11,616 bases of DNA from an uncultured Actinomycetes bacterium. Lineage in GTDB: Bacteria; Actinomycetota; Actinomycetes; S36-B12; UBA5976. The notes under the pieces were generated by a model. That model had not been told where the DNA came from. It did not search any database and worked only from the letters and a program-made list of their open reading frames with translations. Location of the stretch: NCBI GenBank assembly GCA_903925705.1, contig CAIYGJ010000088.1:1-11616 (forward strand). Direction: 5' to 3'. This document shows positions 1-4,889 of the stretch, one piece after another (within the stretch, counting starts at the first letter, position 1; each line of letters opens with the position of its first letter). Position numbers and translations under genes: made by a program.

Positions 1-117
1 AAGATCTACCCGACCGCGTCCAGCGACAAGTTCGCGCTGTTCCTTGAACGGTTCTCCGTAATGCCACGGCACGCCAGCATCAATACTGGTTTCGTCCATG
101 TGTGGAATAGCGGTCAT
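1..117 (-). CDS. ygfZ: YgfZ/GcvT-like folate-binding protein, N-terminus (partial)
   Basis: A minus-strand reading frame begins with ATG at 117 and runs off the left edge, giving 39 residues. It contains VPWHYGEPFKEQREL followed by a GRGRVDL segment. This matches the N-terminal pattern of actinobacterial YgfZ/GcvT-like aminomethyltransferase-fold proteins (HYG-P-REQR ... VVDLS). These proteins bind tetrahydrofolate and are linked to maintenance of iron-sulfur enzymes. A GAGAG element lies upstream of the ATG. The gene follows the Nur-like regulator after a gap of about 50 bases and is probably the last visible gene of the same operon. Identification rests on a short N-terminal stretch and on the neighbourhood (YgfZ beside Nur in related actinobacteria, from memory), so the family call is likely but not certain. 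Confidence 0.7.
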   Translation of the reverse strand, partial: MTAIPHMDETSIDAGVPWHYGEPFKEQRELVAGRGRVDL

Positions 118-167
118 AGTTCATTCTCTCGCAGTTAATGCAGACTGGAAACCTTTATCGCTAGAGG

Positions 168-596
168 CTAGAGCAGTTTTTGGCGATCCATGCAGGATGC
201 ACACTGGCCATGAACTGAAACGTGAGCAACATCGGTTTCAAAGCCAACTTTTTCCCGAAGCATCTGGACGAATAGTTCGGCAGCATCAGCAGGAATTGAT
301 TGCACGCCTTGGCAAGTGTCACAGACCAAGTGAATGTGTGCGTCGTTATCTACGGAGTGATACGTAGGCGCGCCATGGCCAATGTGAGCGTGAGTCACTA
401 ACCCAACTTGCTCAAGAACTTCTAAAGTTCGGTAAATCGTTGAGAGGTTCACAGCAGCTGCAGTTTTTTGAACTTCAGTTAACAACTCTTCAGGGGTTGC
501 ATGACTTAACGTATTTACTGCTTCCAGCACAAGCTGGCGCTGTGGCGTAATTCGATAACCCTGATCGCGTAAGACGTCATCCCATTCGTTGCTCAT
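168..596 (-). CDS. nur: Nur/Fur-family metal-responsive repressor
   Basis: This 142-aa protein has the usual length and order of a Fur-family regulator. A winged-helix domain fills residues 1-80, with GYRITPQRQLVLEAV near 13-27 and the recognition helix NLSTIYRTLEVLE around 50-62. A dimerisation domain follows, with structural Zn motifs C92-x2-C95 and C132-x2-C135. The closest family member I can recall is the nickel regulator Nur of Streptomyces, which shares the LVLEAV-TL-HATP and HGAPTYH segments. Candidate metal ligands are H32, H69, H71, H80, H87, H89 and H125. Where Nur has a fourth Ni-site His (His86), this protein has D85, so Ni specificity is uncertain. The start ATG overlaps the stop of the upstream nitrobindin-like gene by 4 bp (ATGA), implying translational coupling. 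As a repressor it would bind operators in the cytoplasm; its targets are not visible here. Confidence 0.85.
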   Translation of the reverse strand: MSNEWDDVLRDQGYRITPQRQLVLEAVNTLSHATPEELLTEVQKTAAAVNLSTIYRTLEVLEQVGLVTHAHIGHGAPTYHSVDNDAHIHLVCDTCQGVQSIPADAAELFVQMLREKVGFETDVAHVSVHGQCASCMDRQKLL

Positions 597-1117
597 GGTG
601 TCATTGTCTTTGTTAAGTGGAATGATGCGTGCGACTTCATGGCATGACCTTCAGCCGCCATGTCATAAACCCAGCCGATGTTGCCATCAACAAGTCCATA
701 AATGCGCTCGCCAGAATCAACTTGTTTCGCAGAAGCGGTCCGCAAAATAGCGTCAGTCTTTAGCTCAACGCGAGCACCTGTGATCTGGGCATTCTCAAGA
801 CCAGTGATTGTGACTTTGCCAAACCAGGATTCCAAGAATCCAGTTGGGTGCGCAAGCAACAACTCAACTTCGTTATCTGGACGCGGGCGCCAGAAGCCAC
901 TCTCAAGTGCAAGCGGGCGAACTCGTTCGCCTTGGTCGTCAAGTTCCCAAGTGCGAGACCAGTGAATCAAGAAGGGACGACCATCAGAGTGAATGCTTAG
1001 TTCTTGGCCAACCTGAATGTCAGATTCCATGCTTGGGTAACCAACGACTCCAACGCCTACCCACGTGCCAACCAGCCATGACAGCGGAGCCAGATCTGGG
1101 TGCAATTTAGTGCTCAT
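593..1117 (-). CDS. Nitrobindin-like heme-binding beta-barrel (FABP-like, DUF1794) protein
   Basis: This 174-aa soluble protein has the G17-T-W19-V-G21-V-G23 signature near its N-terminus. A beta-rich body follows, with ESGFWRP and LLLAHPTGFLESWFG, which are typical of the nitrobindin/THAP4-like family. Characterised members form a ten-stranded barrel that binds ferric heme through a C-terminal His and react with NO or peroxynitrite. The candidate heme ligand here is H163 in SHASFHL, with H158 and H167 as alternatives. There is no signal peptide, so it is cytoplasmic. The start ATG overlaps the stop of the 33-aa membrane protein by 4 bp, and an AAGGG Shine-Dalgarno lies just upstream. Its own stop overlaps the nur start. 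Co-transcription with a metalloregulator fits a role in metal or reactive-nitrogen handling, but that is inference. Confidence 0.85.
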   Translation of the reverse strand: MSTKLHPDLAPLSWLVGTWVGVGVVGYPSMESDIQVGQELSIHSDGRPFLIHWSRTWELDDQGERVRPLALESGFWRPRPDNEVELLLAHPTGFLESWFGKVTITGLENAQITGARVELKTDAILRTASAKQVDSGERIYGLVDGNIGWVYDMAAEGHAMKSHASFHLTKTMTP

Positions 1118-1215
1118 GCCTCACCCTTGAAAAGTTTGTATACCATGTATGACGCATAGCCGGTGATCGAAAGTGAAGCGACAACCAACAATCCGGTATA
1201 AAACGTCTCAGCCAT
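1114..1215 (-). CDS. 33-aa single-pass membrane micro-protein
   Basis: A complete small reading frame starts at ATG 1215 and stops with a TGA (1114-1116) that overlaps the ATG of the nitrobindin-like gene. The product begins MAETFYTGLLVVAS. It has one hydrophobic segment at about residues 5-26, followed by a basic tail containing KLFKG. This is the layout of a single-pass membrane peptide with the positive end probably cytoplasmic. There is no Shine-Dalgarno before the ATG. A TACACT -10-like hexamer sits 7 bases upstream, so the mRNA may be leaderless. The ATGA coupling to the next gene is the main support that it is translated. I do not recognise a named family and assign no function. Confidence 0.65.
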   Translation of the reverse strand: MAETFYTGLLVVASLSITGYASYMVYKLFKGEA

Positions 1216-1222
1216 GTTTCTA

Positions 1223-1228
1223 AGTGTA
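1223..1228 (-). promoter_or_regulatory. Candidate -10 element for the leaderless nur operon
   Basis: TACACT read on the minus strand fits TANNNT and lies 7 bases before the ATG of the 33-aa gene. That spacing suits transcription starting at the ATG. No Shine-Dalgarno is present, which agrees with a leaderless message. No good -35 hexamer is visible, so this is tentative. Confidence 0.35.
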
Positions 1229-1237
1229 TCCGCCCAG

Positions 1238-1243
1238 TATTCT
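1238..1243 (+). promoter_or_regulatory. Candidate -10 element for the CoA-binding protein gene
   Basis: TATTCT lies in the 61-bp divergent spacer, 33 bases upstream of ATG 1277, with a GAGGGG ribosome binding site between them. No recognisable -35 hexamer is present at the expected distance. It would lie back to back with the minus-strand promoter of the nur operon. Confidence 0.3.
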
Positions 1244-1276
1244 CAGGTAAGTAGCCAAGCCGAGGGGTAAACCACA

Positions 1277-1708
1277 ATGAACAATGCCGAGATCAAATCC
1301 ATTCTTGAAGAGGCATCCTCAGTTGCTGTCATTGGTGTTTCCAGTAATCCCGAACGTGCGAGCCACCAAGTTGCTGCCTACCTAATTGAGCAAACGCACT
1401 TGGATGTCTATTTGATAAATCCAACAGTCACAGGCGAGATTCTGGGTCAGCCTGTCTACAAGTCCGTTGCTGATTTGCCTATCGTTCCTGACATCATCGA
1501 CGTTTTCCGAAAAGGCGAAGATATGCCCGCAGTTTTCGAAGCTGAATTTCCAGCTATTGCAGAAAGCGCTGCAGGTAAGACCTGGTGGATGCAATTGGGA
1601 ATTACGAACGAAGAAGTTGCAAAACTAGCTGCGGATGCTGGCATGAAAGTCGTCATGGATCGCTGCATCAAAGTTGATTACATGAATTTGATTCCGGAAG
1701 GAAAGTAA
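1277..1708 (+). CDS. CoA-binding (YccU-type) Rossmann protein
   Basis: This 143-aa protein has the CoA-binding fold of the YccU/succinyl-CoA-synthetase-alpha-like family. The nucleotide-binding loop VAVIGVSSNPERASH spans about 16-30. A second strand ends in YLINP (45-49). Further on are the segment DIIDVFRKGEDMP and the C-terminal VVMDRC (C130) followed by a short basic tail. Length and order are those of the stand-alone family, whose precise substrate is unknown. Family members bind CoA and may undergo CoA-disulfide modification at the conserved Cys. The start is supported by GAGGGG about 8 bases upstream. The gene is monocistronic, diverges from the nur operon and ends at a strong hairpin. 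It is cytoplasmic, with no membrane segment. Confidence 0.88.
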   Translation: MNNAEIKSILEEASSVAVIGVSSNPERASHQVAAYLIEQTHLDVYLINPTVTGEILGQPVYKSVADLPIVPDIIDVFRKGEDMPAVFEAEFPAIAESAAGKTWWMQLGITNEEVAKLAADAGMKVVMDRCIKVDYMNLIPEGK

Positions 1709-1715
1709 GCGTCAA

Positions 1716-1755
1716 AACCAAAGGCTGGCTTTCTTGCGAAAGCCAGCCTTTGGTT
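1716..1755. terminator. Bidirectional intrinsic terminator, 18-bp perfect stem
   Basis: Arms 1716-1733 and 1738-1755 pair perfectly over 18 bp, with a four-base TTGC loop; the core arm is CCAAAGGCTGGCTTTC. It sits between the stops of two convergent genes (1708 on plus, 1764 on minus). T-rich flanks follow on both strands (TTATTT on plus, TTTT on minus), so it probably terminates transcripts from both sides. Confidence 0.85.
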
Positions 1756-1763
1756 ATTTAGAA

Positions 1764-2069
1764 CTATTTGATTACTGCAATGTCTACGTCAAGGATCTTG
1801 CCGATTGTTGCTTGAACTGGGGTACGGCTATTTGCACCTGGAATCAACGCGACAATAGTCCAATCTCCTGCAACAGTGAAGAATCGGAATTCACCCTGCT
1901 TCGAAATAGGAACTTCAGCTACGAACTCATCATTTCGATCAAGTAAGCGGGCATAGCCAACCGAAGCAGGTGCATTCCCAGATGAAATTACACCTTGGAT
2001 TACCGCTTGGTTAGTAATGTCAACGTTGTCTAACGAGACACCGCCGACTACTGCGCCGCAACCGCTCAT
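1764..2069 (-). CDS. DUF1416 (SseC-like) sulfur-metabolism protein
   Basis: This 101-aa protein starts MSGCGAVVGG, matching the CGAKAGG start of DUF1416 proteins found beside thiosulfate sulfurtransferases in actinobacteria (SseC in Mycobacterium). It carries the family core VGYARLLDRNDEFVAEVP, then GEFRFF. The fold is probably a carboxypeptidase-regulatory-like beta sandwich. A longer frame extends upstream to 2132 but lies inside the sulfurtransferase gene. The ATG at 2069 restores the family N-terminus and gives a 4-bp ATGA overlap with the sulfurtransferase stop, so I chose it. Cys4 is the only cysteine and could take part in sulfur transfer, though this is unproven. It is the last gene of the operon, ahead of the hairpin. 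Confidence 0.88.
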   Translation of the reverse strand: MSGCGAVVGGVSLDNVDITNQAVIQGVISSGNAPASVGYARLLDRNDEFVAEVPISKQGEFRFFTVAGDWTIVALIPGANSRTPVQATIGKILDVDIAVIK

Positions 2070-2911
2070 GCTGTGCCTGGTTCGTCGCCAACAGCAACCG
2101 GTACACCAACAAGTGATCCGTATTCGGTCCATGAGCCGTCGTAGTTGCTGACGTTCTTCACGCCAAGTAGCTCGTGTAGAACAAACCAGGAGTGAGCAGA
2201 GCGCTCGCCGATGCGGCAGTAGGCGATGGTGTCTTTGTTCAAGTCCACTCCAGCACCTTCGTAAAGGGCCTTTAGTTCATCGATGGACTTGAAGGATCCA
2301 TCTTCATTTGCAGCCTTACTCCATGGAATGTTCGCTGCAGTTGGAATATGGCCACCGATACGTGCTGCTTCTTGCGGCAAATGAGCTGGCGCGAGCAAGC
2401 GACCTGCATATTCATCTGGGCTACGAACATCAACAAGATTCTGGGTTCCGATCGCCTTAAGTACGTCTTCACGGAATGAACGAATGGAAAGATCCTGATC
2501 TTTGGCAACGTACTTAGTTGCAGCGCGGCTTGGAACGTCGCTAACTAACTCGCGACCATCTAGTTCCCACTTCTTGCGTCCGCCATCAAGCAAGCGAACA
2601 TCGCTGTGGCCATAGAGCTTGAAGTACCAGAACGCGTAAGCGGCAAACCAGTTGTTGTTTCCGCCATAAAGCACAACGGTGTCATCGTTTGATACACCCT
2701 TGGCACTTAGCAAAGCTTCAAACTGTTCTTTGTTTACGAAGTCTCGACGAATTGGATCCTGCAGATCAGTTTTCCAGTTCAATGCAATTGCATTCTTAAT
2801 GTGGTTACCGGCGTAAGCCTCGGTATCTTCGTCAACTTCGATGAAAACCACTTTTGCATCATCGAGATGTGACAACGCCCATTCGGCGTCTACTAGTGAT
2901 TGGTTACTCAT
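2066..2911 (-). CDS. sseA: Thiosulfate/3-mercaptopyruvate sulfurtransferase (tandem rhodanese)
   Basis: This 281-aa protein carries two rhodanese domains, the CysA2/SseA arrangement. The N-terminal inactive domain spans about 5-125 and contains LYGGNNNWFAAYAFWYF and LLDGGRKKW. The catalytic domain spans about 140-275 and contains VDVRSPDEY, GGHIPTAANIPW and the active loop C232-RIGERS. C232 would carry the persulfide in sulfane-sulfur transfer to cyanide, thiols or a partner protein. An in-frame codon further upstream exists (2989). The ATG at 2911 has an AGGAGT Shine-Dalgarno four bases before it and matches family N-termini, so I use it. It lies 29 bp after the DUF4395 gene and overlaps DUF1416 by 4 bp. 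It is cytoplasmic. Thiosulfate versus mercaptopyruvate preference cannot be settled from sequence. Confidence 0.92.
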   Translation of the reverse strand: MSNQSLVDAEWALSHLDDAKVVFIEVDEDTEAYAGNHIKNAIALNWKTDLQDPIRRDFVNKEQFEALLSAKGVSNDDTVVLYGGNNNWFAAYAFWYFKLYGHSDVRLLDGGRKKWELDGRELVSDVPSRAATKYVAKDQDLSIRSFREDVLKAIGTQNLVDVRSPDEYAGRLLAPAHLPQEAARIGGHIPTAANIPWSKAANEDGSFKSIDELKALYEGAGVDLNKDTIAYCRIGERSAHSWFVLHELLGVKNVSNYDGSWTEYGSLVGVPVAVGDEPGTA

Positions 2912-2940
2912 TGTTACTCCTTGTTTGTTTTTAAGTTTTG

Positions 2941-3366
2941 TTAAGAAAAGATTCGCTTGCCAATTAGGTACATTTCGCAGCCAAGGCAAAAGTTAAATGC
3001 CGCATTCAAAAACGCAGCGCCCAATGCAAACCCAACTGCAATTGTTGCTACTAATTCAGCGCCGGCGACCAGTGCTATCAGTCCTGTTATTGCAAAAAGG
3101 AATCCAACAAGTTGGGCAAACTGCGGTGGTTCAACTGCTTCCAGCGCGGATGGCTTTCCAAGTTTTGGCGCTACCAATTTGCGATACAAAATTCCGTACG
3201 GTTGAGCCTGCAATCCGACGAAAGCACCCAATCCGAAAACTACGGTTTGGAATGCCAATAAAACTGTGGCAACGCTCGATGGAATTGTGAGCAAAATGAT
3301 TGCTAGAACTAACGTTGTAACAGCAGCACCGAATCGTGGTCCGCGGGGATCAATTTGCTTGCTCAT
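2941..3366 (-). CDS. DUF4395 integral membrane protein with CLGC motif
   Basis: This 141-aa protein has the DUF4395 signature: IDPRGPRF at 5-12, then GLQAQPYGILYRKLVAPKLGKP, VEPPQFAQ, and a final FCLGCEMYLIG. Four hydrophobic segments are visible, at about 12-28, 32-53, 83-101 and 104-124, so it is an inner-membrane protein. C127 and C130 form a CxxC near the membrane edge. DUF4395 genes commonly accompany a thioredoxin-like protein and a sulfurtransferase, as they do here. A redox or sulfur-carrier role is therefore plausible but not established. The start ATG has AAGGAA five bases upstream. It is the first full-length gene of the operon, 71 nt after the leader peptide stop. Confidence 0.88.
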   Translation of the reverse strand: MSKQIDPRGPRFGAAVTTLVLAIILLTIPSSVATVLLAFQTVVFGLGAFVGLQAQPYGILYRKLVAPKLGKPSALEAVEPPQFAQLVGFLFAITGLIALVAGAELVATIAVGFALGAAFLNAAFNFCLGCEMYLIGKRIFS

Positions 3367-3437
3367 TTAATTTCCTTTTTCAGTTCCGATTTAGCTTGGC
3401 TTTGATTTTTATCGCAGCCGCTCTTTGGACTGCAGGA

Positions 3438-3518
3438 TTACGCGCACATACACATCGAGGAACCAAGGCGACCGTAATCTACAACTCGGCGCTTGATCAG
3501 AACTGTGGTTCTCGACAT
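3438..3518 (-). CDS. 26-aa leader peptide with C-terminal Cys codons (putative cysteine attenuator)
   Basis: A 27-codon frame on the minus strand begins MSRTTVLIKRRVVDYGR and ends with C23-M-C25-A before TAA. It lies 71 nt upstream of the DUF4395-sulfurtransferase-DUF1416 operon and on the same strand. The pattern (basic centre with RR-x-V-D-x-x-R, then Cys at the very end) is that of the short leader peptides found ahead of sulfur-assimilation operons in Streptomyces and mycobacteria. In those systems ribosome stalling at Cys codons under cysteine limitation raises downstream expression. A TANNNT -10 element six bases before the ATG and no Shine-Dalgarno fit a leaderless message, as in the mycobacterial examples. 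The product is probably regulatory by its translation and not functional as a peptide. Family assignment rests on pattern recognition, not on a search. Confidence 0.75.
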   Translation of the reverse strand: MSRTTVLIKRRVVDYGRLGSSMCMCA

Positions 3519-3524
3519 GCCCCA

Positions 3525-3530
3525 ACCTTA
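3525..3530 (-). promoter_or_regulatory. -10 element of the sulfur operon, leaderless start at the leader peptide
   Basis: TAAGGT on the minus strand fits TANNNT. It is separated by exactly six bases (TGGGGC) from the ATG at 3518, placing the transcription start at or next to the start codon. The -35 region at 17-bp spacing is weak (CTGCGA), which suggests an activator or an extended promoter. Confidence 0.5.
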
Positions 3531-3597
3531 GGACAGGCACTCGGCAGTCGCAGGCTCGTAACTGGTTATTGCAAAAGCCTCGCAGTAAGGCCCTGAG

Positions 3598-3626
3598 TTG
3601 GCGAAAGTGCCAAATTCACCTAAGTT
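3598..3626 (+). promoter_or_regulatory. Promoter of the thioredoxin gene with overlapping inverted repeat
   Basis: TTGGCG (3598-3603) and TAAGTT (3621-3626) have a 17-bp spacer and the right orientation for the thioredoxin gene at 3670, leaving a 5' leader of about 35-40 nt. The -35 hexamer is embedded in the inverted repeat TTGGC-GAAAGT-GCCAA (3598-3613), a possible operator. Downstream lie two copies of ACCTAAG (3619-3625 and again about 16 bp on). Confidence 0.45.
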
Positions 3627-3669
3627 CGTAACTACCTAAGAACTACTACCTATCTATATGGGAGTGCGA

Positions 3670-4095
3670 ATGTCGAGTGGCGGCTATGTCCTGCTTGCCG
3701 TTCTCGTACTATCGGCCGCTTTTGGGATCTATCGGAAACTAAGTGATGGCAAACTTCACGAAGAAATCGTCCCGCCACTTCAAGGCCTAACCGAGCACCT
3801 TCACTTGGATCATGATCATCCACCACAGGTCACTTTTCTGCAGTTCTCTTCTGAGTTTTGCCAACCTTGTCGAGTTACCAGCAAAGTCCTTGAAGAGGTA
3901 ACCAACAGCTTCCCAGCCATTTGCCACATTGAATTAGATGTGGTTGAACACATGGACTTAGTTAAGACTTACGGAATTTCTCGAACTCCCACCACTTTGA
4001 TAATCGATAAAGAAGGAACTGTTCACTTTCGAGCTACTGGGGTTCCTAAGAGGGCAGAACTTACTTCAGCCGTTACTGAATTAGTAAAGAACTGA
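3670..4095 (+). CDS. Membrane-anchored thioredoxin-family protein (CQPC)
   Basis: This 141-aa protein has an N-terminal membrane anchor at about residues 5-20 (YVLLAVLVLSAAFGIY). A His/Asp-rich linker follows, with H43, H45, H48 and H50 before DHPP. A thioredoxin domain starts at about 52. The redox motif is C64-Q-P-C67 in place of the usual CGPC, and the cis-Pro loop is present as SRTPTT. The anchor-out layout puts the thioredoxin domain either outside or on the inner face; the basic YRKL after the segment slightly favours inside. The ATG at 3670 has GGGAG five bases before it. An in-frame ATG at 3658 would add four residues but lacks such a site. The gene diverges from the sulfur operon, and similar pairs (ThiX near CysA2/SseC2) occur in mycobacteria. 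It probably reduces a sulfur carrier or protein disulfide; the substrate is unknown. Confidence 0.85.
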   Translation: MSSGGYVLLAVLVLSAAFGIYRKLSDGKLHEEIVPPLQGLTEHLHLDHDHPPQVTFLQFSSEFCQPCRVTSKVLEEVTNSFPAICHIELDVVEHMDLVKTYGISRTPTTLIIDKEGTVHFRATGVPKRAELTSAVTELVKN

Positions 4096-4106
4096 ATTTA
4101 TTAGGT

Positions 4107-4126
4107 AATTAAAGCCAATTAAAGCC
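4107..4126 (+). repeat. Tandem 10-bp direct repeat in the glnR promoter
   Basis: AATTAAAGCC occurs twice with no spacer (4107-4116 and 4117-4126), the second copy covering the candidate -35 of the response regulator gene. One-turn direct repeats at a -35 are the usual binding geometry of OmpR/PhoB-type regulators, which is the class encoded just downstream. Use as an operator is inference. Confidence 0.55.
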
Positions 4127-4147
4127 CTTTTAGTTCTGCCCTAGACT
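4119..4147 (+). promoter_or_regulatory. Candidate promoter of glnR-mshD
   Basis: TTAAAG (4119-4124) and TAGACT (4142-4147, TANNNT) are 17 bp apart and upstream of the regulator start at 4180. Predicted initiation leaves a leader of about 25 nt carrying the AGGTGA ribosome binding site. The weak -35 overlapping a direct repeat suggests activator dependence. Confidence 0.45.
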
Positions 4148-4179
4148 TGGGGAAAGCAACTATATAAGTAGGTGAAGGC

Positions 4180-4887
4180 ATGGCTCAGGTCTTATTGCTT
4201 ACCCGCGCCCTCACCCCATCCAGTGCTGTTCTGCCTGGACTTGAACTTTTGAGTCACCATATCAAGGTGATGTCGCCCGAGCCAACGGCATTAATTGCAG
4301 CTCCAGAGGTTGATGTCATCCTGATTGATGGCCGCACTGATTTACCTGCCGTTCGCAGTTTGTGCCGACTTCTGGAAACAACAGGCAATACTTCACCCGT
4401 AATCCTTATTACGACCGAGGGTGGATTGGCTGCCGTAAACCATGAATGGGGTTTGACCGACGTACTTTTGGTCAACGCCAGTCCAGCCGAAATCGAAGTT
4501 CGGATTCGCCTGGCAACTACAAAAGTTGAAGCAGCTAACAATTTTGAATCAGCCGGTGAAATCAAAGCTGGTGAACTTTCTATTGATGAAACCACATACT
4601 CCGCAAAACTTCGTGGCCGCACTCTTGATTTAACATTCAAAGAATTTGAATTACTTAAATTTTTAGCTCAACACCCAGGTCGAGTTTTTTCTCGAGATCA
4701 ACTACTGCGTGAGGTTTGGGGATACGACTACTTTGGTGGCACTCGAACTGTTGACGTGCACGTGCGACGCCTGCGCGCGAAACTAGGTCCAGAAAACGAA
4801 AACTTGATTGGTACAGTTCGCAACGTCGGTTACCGATACGTCACCACCCCGATTGCTGAATCGCAATCGCATGAAATTCTTGTTTAA
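4180..4887 (+). CDS. glnR: GlnR-type orphan OmpR-family response regulator
   Basis: This 235-aa protein has a receiver-like domain (about 1-120) and an OmpR/PhoB winged helix (about 130-228). The DNA-binding part, with LDLTFKEFELLKFLAQHPGR and VWGYDYFGGTRTVDVHVRR, is close to Streptomyces GlnR, the global nitrogen regulator of actinobacteria. The receiver keeps D50 in VDVILIDGRTDLP. It lacks the acidic pair after strand 1 (LLLTRALTPS) and the conserved Lys near strand 5 (VLLVNASPAE). This fits GlnR-like orphan regulators that work without aspartyl phosphorylation. No kinase gene is adjacent. AGGTGA before the ATG supports the start. mshD begins 2 bp after the stop, so the two are co-transcribed. 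Targets would be ammonium and glutamine metabolism genes, none of which is in the window. Confidence 0.9.
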   Translation: MAQVLLLTRALTPSSAVLPGLELLSHHIKVMSPEPTALIAAPEVDVILIDGRTDLPAVRSLCRLLETTGNTSPVILITTEGGLAAVNHEWGLTDVLLVNASPAEIEVRIRLATTKVEAANNFESAGEIKAGELSIDETTYSAKLRGRTLDLTFKEFELLKFLAQHPGRVFSRDQLLREVWGYDYFGGTRTVDVHVRRLRAKLGPENENLIGTVRNVGYRYVTTPIAESQSHEILV

Positions 4888-4889
4888 GT

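Noticed and set aside
98..367. Plus-strand open frames opposite the Fur-like gene and similar shadows across the window
   Set aside because: Each is fully antisense to a well-supported gene, with no family resemblance or ribosome binding site.
2070..2132. Longer DUF1416 frame with an extra 21 Cys/Arg-rich residues at the N-terminus
   Set aside because: The extension lies wholly within the sulfurtransferase gene and does not match the family; the ATGA start at 2069 does.
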